Shown: piece by piece, positions 8,691 to 16,283 of the stretch | Position numbering within the stretch: the first letter of the stretch is position 1 | Layout: every line of letters begins with the position of its first letter | Assembly (NCBI GenBank): GCA_913061205.1 | Contig: CAJXVL010000001.1 | Coordinates: 1-35,161 of the forward strand | Source: an uncultured Flavobacteriaceae bacterium | GTDB taxonomy: Bacteria; Bacteroidota; Bacteroidia; Flavobacteriales; Flavobacteriaceae | Direction of reading: 5' to 3' | Length of the DNA stretch: 35,161 bases | Made by a program: the position numbers and the translations under genes | The notes under the pieces: model-generated | Told to the model about the DNA's origin: nothing | Seen by the model: the letters and a program-made list of their open reading frames with translations, nothing else | Databases searched by the model: none

Positions 8691-8975
8691 ATGTCAAACC
8701 AACAAAAAATAAAACTATCCATTGCAGACAGAGTATATCCATTAACAACTACTCCAGAGCAAGAAGAAGGGCTAAGAAAAGCTACAAAAAAGATAGGTGA
8801 AATGATTAAAAGGTTTGAGAAAAGTTATGCTGTAAGAGATAAACAAGATGTATTAGCAATGTGTGCTTTGCAATTTGCGACTCAAGTAGAGCAAAAAAAA
8901 ATAGATAATACAGAAGATAGCCAACATATTGAGGAGAAATTAAATAAATTAAATCAAATGTTGCACGATTTTTAA
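8691..8975 (+). CDS. zapA: Cell division protein ZapA
   Basis: A 94-residue ZapA homologue. The globular N-terminal part (residues 5-45) carries the family pattern of KLSIADRVYPL followed by EEGLRKATKKIGEMIKRFEKSY. A helix-forming C-terminal half (MCALQFATQVEQKK...) makes the dimer/tetramer coiled coil. ZapA binds and bundles FtsZ filaments at midcell. Length is typical. It is second in a two-gene unit and is followed directly by a structured RNA gene, the same zapA-6S arrangement known from other bacteria. Its stop codon lies inside a palindrome (8965-8980). Confidence 0.92.
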   Translation: MSNQQKIKLSIADRVYPLTTTPEQEEGLRKATKKIGEMIKRFEKSYAVRDKQDVLAMCALQFATQVEQKKIDNTEDSQHIEEKLNKLNQMLHDF

Positions 8976-8980
8976 ATCGT
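8965..8980. repeat. 16-base palindrome over the zapA stop codon
   Basis: ACGATTT-TT-AAATCGT is a 7-bp inverted repeat with a 2-base centre, and the zapA TAA sits inside it. There is no T-run after it, so it is not a terminator. It could be a protein-binding site or a processing point at the 5' side of the following RNA. Confidence 0.5.
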
Positions 8981-8983
8981 ACG

Positions 8984-9177
8984 TTCTTTAAAACAAGGTT
9001 ACTGCCTACATTAATACTACTTTTGGTAAACTCAACGCGAATTCTTTTAAAAAGGGTGAGTTATAGTTGTAAAAGCGAGCCGTGTCCTTAGGGAGAGCGG
9101 ATACTTGACCAGCTAATTAACCCTAAACTTGTTTTAAGGAGTTTATACAAAACCCAGCTATTAATGTAGGTTTTTTT
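8984..9177 (+). ncRNA. ssrS: Probable 6S RNA (6S-Flavo type)
   Basis: The 254-base gap between zapA and rny has no credible gene but strong RNA structure. The outer helix pairs 8984-8997 with 9128-9141 (14 bp including two G-U pairs, core TTAAAACAAG/CTTGTTTTAA). Inside it a hairpin pairs AACTCA (9029-9034) with TGAGTT (9057-9062). A T7 tract at 9171-9177 marks a likely 3' end. Position directly after zapA is where ssrS lies in many bacteria, and a flavobacterial 6S family is known. 6S binds the RNA polymerase holoenzyme as a mimic of an open promoter. No TAnnTTTG is seen just upstream, so it may be processed from the zapA transcript. The exact ends are uncertain: the mature RNA may stop near 9141. 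A second helix crosses the first (see findings). Confidence 0.65.
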
Positions 9178-9229
9178 ATGAATAAAACTCAAGCTATATT
9201 TAGCTAGTAGTTTAAATATAATAACAACA

Positions 9230-10795
9230 ATGGACAATATAATAGTACCCATAATAGTAGGCGTTGTAGCAATAATCATTGGATTTGTAATCGCAAAAAT
9301 ACTAGAGAAAAATAAGGCTTCAGATATCATTAAATCTGCTAAAAAAAGAGCTACTTATATCGCTAAACAAGCAGGAGTAGATGCAGAGACCATGAAGAAA
9401 GATAAAATGCTTCAGGCTAAAGAAAAATTTTTAGAATTAAAAGCAGAGCATGAAAGGGTTATTTTAAATAGGGATAAAAAAATATCTGAATCAGAAAAAA
9501 GGACTCGTGATAAAGAGTCAAAAGCAACCAGTGATCTTGCAAAATCAAAAAATTTAATTTCTGAGTTTGAACAAAAGAAAAAAGAATGTGATGAACGCAT
9601 TTCTTTTTTAGATAAAAAGCAAACTGAAGTTGATAAAATGCATCGCCGACAAGTTGAGCAACTAGAGGTTATTTCTAGTTTATCTGCCGAAGATGCAAAA
9701 GCTCAGTTAATGGAAACGATAAAAGATGAGGCCAAAACAGATGCAATGGCATACATTCAAACTTCATTAGAAGAAGCCAAATTAACAGCCCAACAAGAAG
9801 CCAAAAAAGTTATTATAAATACGATACAACGAATAGGAACAGAAGAAGCAATAGATAATTGTGTCTCTGTTTTTAATCTAGAAAGTGATGATGTAAAAGG
9901 TAGAATTATTGGACGTGAGGGAAGAAATATTCGTGCAATAGAAGCTGCTACTGGAGTAGAGATTATAGTAGACGATACTCCAGATGCAATTATTTTATCT
10001 TGTTTTGATTCCGTTAGAAGAGAAGTTGCTCGTTTGTCTTTACATAAATTAGTAACCGATGGGCGTATTCATCCAGCTCGAATTGAAGAAGTAGTTAAAA
10101 AGACCACTAATCAGATAGAAGAAGAGATTAAAGAAGTAGGAAAGCGTGCTGTTATTGATTTAGGGATTCACGGATTGCATCCAGAATTAATTAAAGCTGT
10201 TGGACGTATGAAATTCCGTTCTTCTTATGGTCAGAATTTATTACATCATTCTCGTGAAGTAGCTAAGCTTTGTGGTGTGATGGCTTCAGAATTAGGTTTG
10301 AATCCTAAATTAGCTAAGAGAGCCGGATTATTGCATGATATTGGAAAAGTTCCTGAAACAGAAACAGAACTTCCTCACGCTTTATTAGGAATGCAAATGG
10401 CTGAAAAGCATGGAGAAAAACCGGATGTTTGCAATGCTATTGGTGCCCATCATGATGAAATAGAAATGACGAGTTTATTATCTCCAATCATTCAAGTTTG
10501 TGATGCCATAAGTGGAGCTAGGCCTGGGGCAAGACGTCAGGTGTTGGATTCGTATATACAACGTTTAAAAGACCTAGAAGATGTTGCTTTTGGATTTAAA
10601 GGTGTAAACAAAGCATATGCAATTCAAGCTGGACGTGAGCTTCGTGTGATGGTTGAAAGTGAGAAGGTAAGTGATGAAAAAGCATCTGAATTATCATTTA
10701 ATATTTCACAAAAAATTCAAACTGAAATGACCTATCCTGGTCAAGTAAAAGTTACGGTTATTAGAGAGACAAGAGCAGTAACTATTGCAAAATAA
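9230..10795 (+). CDS. rny: Ribonuclease Y
   Basis: A 521-residue membrane-anchored endoribonuclease that initiates mRNA decay. An N-terminal transmembrane helix (residues about 4-24, [20 protein letters not shown]) is followed by a long coiled coil (about 30-190). Then come a KH RNA-binding domain ([21 protein letters not shown], about 210-275) and an HD metal phosphodiesterase domain with the first metal-binding His in LLHHSREV and the HD pair in AGLLHDIGK. The C-terminal part ([24 protein letters not shown]) is intact, so the protein is full length. It lies alone after the 6S-like RNA with about 50 bases of leader and converges on xerD. Confidence 0.97.
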   Translation: MDNIIVPIIVGVVAIIIGFVIAKILEKNKASDIIKSAKKRATYIAKQAGVDAETMKKDKMLQAKEKFLELKAEHERVILNRDKKISESEKRTRDKESKATSDLAKSKNLISEFEQKKKECDERISFLDKKQTEVDKMHRRQVEQLEVISSLSAEDAKAQLMETIKDEAKTDAMAYIQTSLEEAKLTAQQEAKKVIINTIQRIGTEEAIDNCVSVFNLESDDVKGRIIGREGRNIRAIEAATGVEIIVDDTPDAIILSCFDSVRREVARLSLHKLVTDGRIHPARIEEVVKKTTNQIEEEIKEVGKRAVIDLGIHGLHPELIKAVGRMKFRSSYGQNLLHHSREVAKLCGVMASELGLNPKLAKRAGLLHDIGKVPETETELPHALLGMQMAEKHGEKPDVCNAIGAHHDEIEMTSLLSPIIQVCDAISGARPGARRQVLDSYIQRLKDLEDVAFGFKGVNKAYAIQAGRELRVMVESEKVSDEKASELSFNISQKIQTEMTYPGQVKVTVIRETRAVTIAK

Positions 10796-10816
10796 ATCGT
10801 GGATACCTGGTTCCTT

Positions 10817-10873
10817 AGGTATTGAGATGGAGTTATTGCTAAATATGATTCTAATTATCAATAACAAATACCT
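10817..10873. terminator. Two-part hairpin between rny and xerD
   Basis: AGGTATT (10817-10823) pairs with AATACCT (10867-10873), and inside it GTTATTG (10832-10838) pairs with CAATAAC (10859-10865). The structure fills the gap between two converging genes and reaches into the xerD stop codon. There is no T-run on either side, so intrinsic termination is uncertain. Confidence 0.4.
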
Positions 10874-11768
10874 ATCTTCTTGGATGAAAATTATTTATAA
10901 TTTGGCTTAAGTGTCTTTTATCTAGATGAGTATAAATTTCAGTAGTAGTAATGCTTTCATGCCCAAGCATTTGTTGAATAGCCCTTAGATCTGCTCCATT
11001 TTCTAATAAATGAGTTGCAAATGAATGTCTAAAGGTGTGTGGGCTTATGTTTTTTTGTATTCCTGCCTTTTCCGTTAATTCTTTTACGATGTGAAAAATC
11101 ATTGATCTTGTTAACTCATTCCCTCGTCGATTTAAAAACAAGGTGTCTTGAGCATTGGGTTTAATGACTTGATGGACTCTAATTTCATTTCTATAAATAT
11201 CAATAAATTTAATAGTTAAAGAGCCTATAGGAACAAAACGTTGCTTGTTTCCTTTTCCGGTAACTTTGATAAACCCTTCGTCAAAAAACAAATCGGATAT
11301 TTTTAAACTTATCAATTCTGAAACCCGCAAACCACAACCATATAATACCTCAATAATTGCCCTATTACGTTCCCCCTGAGGCTTGCTTAAATCTATGATT
11401 GAAATAATTGTATCAATTTCCTCAATAGAAAGCGTATCTGGTAATTTTCTTCCGATTTTTGGGCTTTCAATAAGATCTAATGGATTAGTAGCTCTATATT
11501 CTTCAAAAATTAAGTAATTAAAAAAACCTTTTAGTCCAGATATGATTCTGCTTTGAGACCTTGGATTTAATTCCTTAGCGATGTTATAAATAAACTCTTG
11601 AAGCGTTTCTTTTTCAATATTAATCGGTGATGTTTTGACATTATTTAAAACCATCCATTTCACCAACTTATTAATGTCAAAAGTATAGTTAGAAATAGAG
11701 TTTTCAGAAAGACCCCTTTCTATTTTTAGATAATTTTGATAATGTGTAATAGCTTGTGGCCATTTCAT
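10872..11768 (-). CDS. xerD: Tyrosine recombinase XerD
   Basis: A 298-residue site-specific recombinase that resolves chromosome dimers at dif together with XerC. The SAM-like N-terminal DNA-binding domain is about residues 1-90 (YLKIERGLSENSISNY). The catalytic domain carries Arg148 (CGLRVSEL), Lys172 (TGKGNKQR), His244 and Arg247 (SPHTFRHSF), His270 (LGHESI) and the nucleophile Tyr279 (EIYTHLD). These numbers and the total length equal those of E. coli XerD, which favours XerD over XerC or a phage integrase. There are no mobile-element signs nearby. Whether this genome uses a single Xer or a pair cannot be decided here. It is convergent with rny. Confidence 0.93.
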   Translation of the reverse strand: MKWPQAITHYQNYLKIERGLSENSISNYTFDINKLVKWMVLNNVKTSPINIEKETLQEFIYNIAKELNPRSQSRIISGLKGFFNYLIFEEYRATNPLDLIESPKIGRKLPDTLSIEEIDTIISIIDLSKPQGERNRAIIEVLYGCGLRVSELISLKISDLFFDEGFIKVTGKGNKQRFVPIGSLTIKFIDIYRNEIRVHQVIKPNAQDTLFLNRRGNELTRSMIFHIVKELTEKAGIQKNISPHTFRHSFATHLLENGADLRAIQQMLGHESITTTEIYTHLDKRHLSQIINNFHPRR

Positions 11769-11919
11769 GTATCTGTTGTATTTTTTAGGTTAGTCAACTG
11801 GTTTTTTGAATAACATTTTCTTTAAATATAATAAATTTTCTTGCCCGGTTTATATAGCGATATTAATCATAAAATAGCATAATAGTAATTATATTTTAAT
11901 CATTAATCTACTTTTTTTT

Positions 11920-11927
11920 TATATTTG
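11920..11927 (+). promoter_or_regulatory. Promoter -7 element of the outer-membrane barrel gene
   Basis: TATATTTG is an exact TAnnTTTG match 23 bases before the ATG at 11951, preceded by a T-rich stretch. No TTG is visible at the expected -33 distance. The spacing to the gene gives a short leader typical of Bacteroidota. Confidence 0.5.
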
Positions 11928-11950
11928 TAATTTAACTAAATAAATTAATT

Positions 11951-12508
11951 ATGAAAAATTTTACTTTACTTGTTTTTGCACTATTATTATCGACTAGTTC
12001 TTTTTCTCAAGGAATTGATCTTGGTATAAAAGCAGGAGCAACATTTGCTAATTTAACAGATGTAACTGATGCTTCCACAAAAACTGGCTTTGTTGGTGGT
12101 GCATTTGTAACTATAAAATTTTCGGATAAAATTGCAATTCAAGGAGATCTTTTATATTCTCAGCAAGGAGTAGAATTGGATGTTGATAAAATTAATCTAG
12201 ACTATATTAACTTCCCTATAGTATTAAAATACTATATTATAAAAAGGATAAACATTCAGGCAGGACCTCAATTTGGAACGGTTATTAATGATAACTTAGC
12301 GGAATTTCTAGGATCTAATATAGATTTTAATTCTTTTGATGTTACTGGTGTTGTGGGTATAGGAGTAGATCTACCATTAAATTTCCGAGTAACAGGAAGG
12401 TATGGTTTTGGTTTGTCTGATATTAGCTTTTCGGACAACGACTTTTCAATAGATACCAATTCAAAAAACAGTGTATTTTCTTTAACAGCTGGATTTAGTT
12501 TCTTGTAG
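11951..12508 (+). CDS. Small outer-membrane beta-barrel protein (PorT/OMP_b-brl_2 type)
   Basis: A 185-residue protein with signal peptide MKNFTLLVFALLLSTSSFSQ. It has an eight-strand-like alternating pattern: GIDLGIKAGATFANL, KTGFVGGAFVTIKF, KIAIQGDLLYSQQGVELD, INFPIVLKYYI, RINIQAGPQFGTVI, VGIGVDLP, FRVTGRYGFGLSDI, and the end strand VFSLTAGFSFL with a terminal aromatic-aliphatic pair. This is the pattern of PorT-like/OmpW-size barrels, very common in Flavobacteriaceae, usually of unknown function. It is monocistronic by appearance, with its own promoter and about 220 bases to the next gene. Confidence 0.82.
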   Translation: MKNFTLLVFALLLSTSSFSQGIDLGIKAGATFANLTDVTDASTKTGFVGGAFVTIKFSDKIAIQGDLLYSQQGVELDVDKINLDYINFPIVLKYYIIKRINIQAGPQFGTVINDNLAEFLGSNIDFNSFDVTGVVGIGVDLPLNFRVTGRYGFGLSDISFSDNDFSIDTNSKNSVFSLTAGFSFL

Positions 12509-12728
12509 TAATTACAGCAATAATTCAATTAATTAGGTCCATTTAAAATAAAAAGTCATTTCTTTTAATAACTGGTATTTTGTTAGTAAAATATTAAAAA
12601 CTTTAAATATGGTTTTTTTACTAAAAATTTTTGTTTCTGATATCGTTATTTGATCTGTAGCATCATATTATACTTTTTTTGGCTATGTATTGTTTGAAGA
12701 AAATACTAATTTTTTGTAGTTTTACGAT
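12509..12728. other. AT-rich intergenic region with one weak hairpin
   Basis: This gap precedes aroQ. TTAGTAAAA (12583-12591) pairs with TTTTACTAA (12616-12624), an AT-rich 9-bp stem followed by A5T5. It could be a poor terminator for the barrel gene. No gene or RNA family is recognised. Confidence 0.4.
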
Positions 12729-13142
12729 ATGAATATTATTATTATTAACGGTCCTAATATCAACTTACTCGGAAAAAGAGAGCCAGGTATTTATGGGAGT
12801 CAATCTTTTGAAGATTTCTATGATGGTCTAGTTGCTAGGTATCCCCAAGTAACACTTTCTTATTTTCAATCAAACATAGAGGGTGAGCTGATAGATAAAA
12901 TTCAAGAAGTTGGGTTTTCTTATGATGGGATAATTCTAAATGCTGCTGCTTATACACATACTTCTATAGGTATTGGCGATGCGGTAAAGGCTATTTCGGC
13001 TCCAGTAATAGAGGTTCACATATCAAATACCTACTCCAGAGAAGCGTTTAGGCATCAATCATTTATTGCACCCAATGCTAAGGGAGTAATCCTGGGCTTT
13101 GGATTAAAAAGTTATGAGTTGGGCTTGCAAAGTTTCTTATAA
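12729..13142 (+). CDS. aroQ: Type II 3-dehydroquinate dehydratase
   Basis: A 137-residue shikimate-pathway enzyme that removes water from 3-dehydroquinate to give 3-dehydroshikimate, acting as a dodecamer in the cytoplasm. The type II signature is complete: INGPNINLLGKREPGIYG with the catalytic Tyr22 and Arg17, the substrate-binding LNAAAYTHTS (Asn71), VEVHISN with catalytic His97, and REAFRHQS (Arg108). Two alanines replace the more usual PG or PA in the NPxAYTH loop, a mild variation. The gene ends inside a bidirectional terminator shared with lpdA. In Flavobacteriaceae aroQ often lies beside xerD, as here. Confidence 0.95.
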   Translation: MNIIIINGPNINLLGKREPGIYGSQSFEDFYDGLVARYPQVTLSYFQSNIEGELIDKIQEVGFSYDGIILNAAAYTHTSIGIGDAVKAISAPVIEVHISNTYSREAFRHQSFIAPNAKGVILGFGLKSYELGLQSFL

Positions 13143-13176
13143 AAAAAACGTCCCATTTTAATGAGACGTTTTTTTT
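13141..13176. terminator. Bidirectional terminator between aroQ and lpdA
   Basis: A8 and ACGTC (13148-13152) pair with GACGT (13165-13169) and T7, with further pairing CAT/ATG after one mismatch. A-tract and T-tract flank the stem symmetrically, so it can serve both converging genes. Confidence 0.9.
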
Positions 13177-13195
13177 AAGTTTTCTTTTTTTTCTT

Positions 13196-14572
13196 TTACA
13201 AATGTATCACTTCACCATAAGCGTCAGCAACAGCTTCCATTACTGCTTCACTCATAGTAGGATGAGGATGTATCGTTTTTAAAACTTCATGCCCTGTAGT
13301 TTCTAACTTTCTTCCTAAAACAGCTTCCGCAATCATATCGGTTACGCCAGCGCCAATCATATGGCATCCTAACCATTCTCCGTATTTAGCATCAAAAATC
13401 ACCTTTACAAAGCCTTCTTTAGTTCCCGCGGCACTTGCTTTTCCAGAGGCTGAAAACGGGAATTTTCCAACTTTAATATCATATCCTTTTTCGATGGCTT
13501 GTTTTTCAGTGAATCCAACAGAAGCAATTTCAGGTGTCGCATAGGTACATCCAGGAATATTCCCGTAATCAATTGATTCTATATGCATTCCTTTAATTTT
13601 TTCAATACAAGTAATACCTTCTGCTGATGCTACATGTGCTAATGCAGGACCGGGAGTTATATCTCCAATGGCATAATAACCTGGGATGTTAGTTTGGTAC
13701 CAATCATTTACTAATATTTTATCACGATCTACAACAATTCCTACCTCTTCTAAACCAATGTTTTCTAAATTTGATTTTATTCCTACAGCAGAAAGTACAA
13801 TTTCAGCTTCTAAAATTTCTTCTCCTTTTTTCGTTTTAACACTCGCTTTTATCGTTTTTCCTGAGGTGTCAACACTTTCAACAGAAGAATTGGTCATCAC
13901 TTTAATTCCTGCTTTTTTAAATGAGCGTTCAAATTGCTTTGATACTTCTTCATCTTCTAAAGGAACTAAATTTGGTAAATATTCTACAATAGTTACCTTG
14001 GTTCCCATGGCATTGTAGAAATGTGCGAATTCAGCTCCAATTGCACCACTACCAACTACGATCATACTTTTAGGTTGCTTTTTTAAAGTCATAGCTTCTC
14101 TATATCCAATTACTTTTTTACCATCTTGAGGTATATTTGGTAATTGTCTTGAGCGAGATCCTGTAGCTATTATTATGTGGTCTGCGGTATATTCTTTTCC
14201 GTCAACTTCCACTTTTTTTCCTGGTTTTAGTTTTCCAAAACCATTGATGACATCAATCTTATTTTTTTTCATTAAAAACTGAACACCATTACTCATTCCA
14301 TTCGCTATCCCACGACTACGTTCTACCACTTTAGTGAAGTCTTTATCTGGATTTTCTAAACTTAAACCATAATCTTCTGCATGTTTTAAATAATCGAATA
14401 CTTGAGCGCTTTTAAGCAATGCTTTAGTTGGAATACAGCCCCAATTAAGACAAACACCACCTAAACTTTCTTTTTCTATAACTGCGGTTTTGAAACCTAA
14501 TTGTGATGCTCTAATAGCGGTAACATATCCGCCAGGACCACTTCCTAAAACTATAATATCGTATTTGCTCAT
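13196..14572 (-). CDS. lpdA: Dihydrolipoyl dehydrogenase (E3)
   Basis: A 458-residue FAD flavoenzyme that reoxidises dihydrolipoamide with NAD+ for 2-oxoacid dehydrogenase complexes and/or the glycine cleavage system. The FAD-binding GxGxxG is in LGSGPGGYVTAI. The redox disulfide is Cys41-Cys46 in GGVCLNWGCIPTK. The NAD-binding VVGSGAIGAEFAHF is in the middle. The catalytic His437 and Glu442 are in HPHPTMSE near the C-terminus. All are intact and the length is standard. No E1 or E2 genes are nearby, so the partner complex cannot be assigned. It is transcribed alone: terminators lie on both sides (13141-13176 and 14633-14681). A possible promoter is TTG-18-TAATTTCG on the minus strand around 14593-14632. 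Confidence 0.96.
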   Translation of the reverse strand: MSKYDIIVLGSGPGGYVTAIRASQLGFKTAVIEKESLGGVCLNWGCIPTKALLKSAQVFDYLKHAEDYGLSLENPDKDFTKVVERSRGIANGMSNGVQFLMKKNKIDVINGFGKLKPGKKVEVDGKEYTADHIIIATGSRSRQLPNIPQDGKKVIGYREAMTLKKQPKSMIVVGSGAIGAEFAHFYNAMGTKVTIVEYLPNLVPLEDEEVSKQFERSFKKAGIKVMTNSSVESVDTSGKTIKASVKTKKGEEILEAEIVLSAVGIKSNLENIGLEEVGIVVDRDKILVNDWYQTNIPGYYAIGDITPGPALAHVASAEGITCIEKIKGMHIESIDYGNIPGCTYATPEIASVGFTEKQAIEKGYDIKVGKFPFSASGKASAAGTKEGFVKVIFDAKYGEWLGCHMIGAGVTDMIAEAVLGRKLETTGHEVLKTIHPHPTMSEAVMEAVADAYGEVIHL

Positions 14573-14632
14573 TTTGTTGATTTTTATTAGTTTTCTAAAA
14601 TGCGAAATTACAAAATGTATATGTAATGCAAT

Positions 14633-14681
14633 AAAAAAGCATCATAAATCAATTCCAAAAAAGAATATAATTATAGATGCT
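14633..14681 (-). terminator. Intrinsic terminator of the msrB pair
   Basis: Read on the minus strand, AGCATC (14681-14676) pairs with GATGCT (14643-14638), followed by T6 (14638-14633). An inner helix GAAT/ATTC at 14652-14666 shortens the loop. It sits just after the second msrB and before lpdA. Confidence 0.75.
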
Positions 14682-14703
14682 GTTTTAAAATTAATTATAA
14701 AAA

Positions 14704-15105
14704 TTAATCTTTCTTAAAATCGATAGATAAAGAATTTACACAATAACGTTGGCCAGTTTCGGTTGGACCATCGTTAAAAAGATGACCGATGTGACCACCA
14801 CAGTTATTACAGACAATCTCTGTTCGCACCATTCCAAGACTTTTATCCAATACATTTTTTATACTTCCTTCAATTGCGTCGTCAAAAGAGGGCCAGCCGC
14901 AACCACTTTCAAACTTTTGGCTACTTTTAAATAATGGAACATTGCAGGCTCCACATTGATAGTTGCCGTTTTCAAAATGAAGATTAAACTTTCCAGTGAA
15001 TGGACGTTCTGTTCCTTTTTCACGTAACACATGGTAGGCTTCCTTTGAAAGTTTCTCTTTCCAGTATTCTTCAGGTTCTTGATTTGGGAATATATTATTT
15101 TTCAT
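14704..15105 (-). CDS. msrB: Peptide-methionine (R)-S-oxide reductase MsrB, cytosolic form
   Basis: A 133-residue enzyme that reduces methionine-R-sulfoxide in proteins. The start is placed at the ATG 15103-15105 (MKNNIFPNQEPEEYW). The open frame runs up to 15144, but that extension overlaps the end of the upstream gene and adds no family sequence. The zinc site is CxxC twice (Cys51/54 and Cys99/102). The catalytic Cys122 is in RYCVNS. The recycling cysteine, Cys69 in SGCGWPSF, is present, so disulfide turnover through thioredoxin should work. There is no signal peptide. Its start overlaps the stop of the upstream msrB by 11 bases, giving likely translational coupling. Confidence 0.93.
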   Translation of the reverse strand: MKNNIFPNQEPEEYWKEKLSKEAYHVLREKGTERPFTGKFNLHFENGNYQCGACNVPLFKSSQKFESGCGWPSFDDAIEGSIKNVLDKSLGMVRTEIVCNNCGGHIGHLFNDGPTETGQRYCVNSLSIDFKKD

Positions 15106-15586
15106 CCATCGTTTTTTTGGGAATAAATTTAAGAGCCGCACCATTAATACAATGTCTCAAGCCAGTCGTATTAGCAGGACCATCGTTAAAAACATGACCT
15201 AAATGGCCACCACAGCTTGCACAATGCTCTTCCGTTCTAGTATATAGTAAGTCATTATCAGTTGAGAATTCTACATTAGCTTTTATTTCTCGATCGAAAC
15301 TTGGCCAACCTGAACCGCTGTCAAATTTATATTCACTTTTAAATAAAGGTGTGTCACAGGCTGCACAAATATATGTACCCTTGTTATGGTTTTTATTAAA
15401 TTCACTCGAAAAGGGACGTTCAGTGCCTTTTTCACGTAAGATATAATACTCTTGTGGACTTAGCGTTTCTTTCCATTCTGCTTCGGTCTTAGTAATAGGA
15501 AAAAGATCTGTACCTTTCTTAGACTGAGCTTTTGTATTACAGCTAAATAATACAATACTCAATAACAATAATGCAACGTTTTTCAT
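15095..15586 (-). CDS. msrB: Peptide-methionine (R)-S-oxide reductase MsrB, exported lipoprotein form
   Basis: A 163-residue MsrB with an N-terminal lipoprotein signal MKNVALLLLSIVLFSC (acceptor Cys16), so it acts in the cell envelope on oxidised methionines. The zinc ligands Cys74/77 and Cys122/125 and the catalytic Cys146 (LRHCINGA) are present. The usual recycling cysteine of SGCGWPSF is Ser92 here (GSGWPSF), unlike its neighbour. It is clearly paralogous to the following cytosolic msrB (shared LREKGTERPF and FNDGP motifs), and the stop codon overlaps that gene's start. The two form a coupled envelope-plus-cytoplasm repair pair, probably induced by oxidative stress, though no regulator site is recognised. 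Confidence 0.93.
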   Translation of the reverse strand: MKNVALLLLSIVLFSCNTKAQSKKGTDLFPITKTEAEWKETLSPQEYYILREKGTERPFSSEFNKNHNKGTYICAACDTPLFKSEYKFDSGSGWPSFDREIKANVEFSTDNDLLYTRTEEHCASCGGHLGHVFNDGPANTTGLRHCINGAALKFIPKKTMDEK

Positions 15587-15634
15587 TCTAAATTATAATG
15601 TTTAATTTTTATAAAATATGTGATTTACACACGA

Positions 15635-16129
15635 TTAGTTTGATAATAATTGAATGTCTGAAGCTTCTAATTGTATTATATTCATTAACTCATTCATTCC
15701 TAGGTTGCTGTTTGCATATTCAGCTGGAAGAATTGCTATTCTAAATATTTGGTTATCAGTATATTCAACACCTAAGGTGTTTAAATTGAAATTTGCATCT
15801 AAGAAGATATTTACATCTATATAAGTATGGTCAAATGTATATAATAGCGTTCCTTGATTTAGAAAATAAGTTTGAGGTAATTGACTCCAAACATCAATAT
15901 TACCATCGACTACTTCTTCTAATAAATAAACTAAAACAACATCAGATTCATAAACTACTATATCTGATGGAAATGTTACCAGTCTACTATAACTATTATT
16001 TGGATTAAAATTTGCAGTGGCTTCAAATACTTTACCTAATTCTGAATAACCCGGAGGTCCAGCAGGTCCGGTACAAGAAATTAATAAGACGAAGGCACAA
16101 AGTGTGAACAATAAAGATAGTTTTTTCAT
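15635..16129 (-). CDS. Lipoprotein with a short collagen-like GPAGPPG start
   Basis: The start is chosen at ATG 16127-16129, giving MKKLSLLFTLCAFVLLISC with lipobox LISC and Cys19. The frame extends upstream to 16165 but that would bury the signal. Immediately after the lipidated Cys comes TGPAGPPGYSEL, two to three Gly-X-Y triplets. About 140 residues of beta-rich sequence follow (NSYSRLVTFPSDIVVYESDVVLVYLLE...). The 164-residue protein resembles a flavobacterial lipoprotein family I recall only as hypothetical. It has no catalytic motif I recognise. It lies about 48 bases upstream of and co-directional with the exported msrB, so co-transcription is possible. Confidence 0.75.
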   Translation of the reverse strand: MKKLSLLFTLCAFVLLISCTGPAGPPGYSELGKVFEATANFNPNNSYSRLVTFPSDIVVYESDVVLVYLLEEVVDGNIDVWSQLPQTYFLNQGTLLYTFDHTYIDVNIFLDANFNLNTLGVEYTDNQIFRIAILPAEYANSNLGMNELMNIIQLEASDIQLLSN

Positions 16130-16283
16130 AATTATTATTTTTTTTAATTTATCTGCAAAATTCATTCCAAAACAAAATACAGACTGTAAATATAGAAAAA
16201 TTAGTATCTTTAAATTTTTAATATCACAATAATTAAAGTTATCGTCTGATCTTTTTTAGTCTTAATTAATTATAATATTTAAT

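Noticed and set aside
9178-9207. Nine-residue leader peptide MNKTQAIFS ahead of rny
   Set aside because: It starts right after the T-run of the RNA gene, has no codon bias signal toward any regulation, and such short frames are expected by chance in AT-rich DNA.
10872-11768. Phage or integron integrase marking a mobile element
   Set aside because: Catalytic residue numbers and length equal those of XerD, and no attachment repeats, phage genes or tRNA are adjacent.
14593-14632. Promoter TTG-18-TAATTTCG for lpdA
   Set aside because: The -7 box deviates from TAnnTTTG in the conserved TTTG part. It is mentioned in the lpdA entry but is too weak for its own feature.
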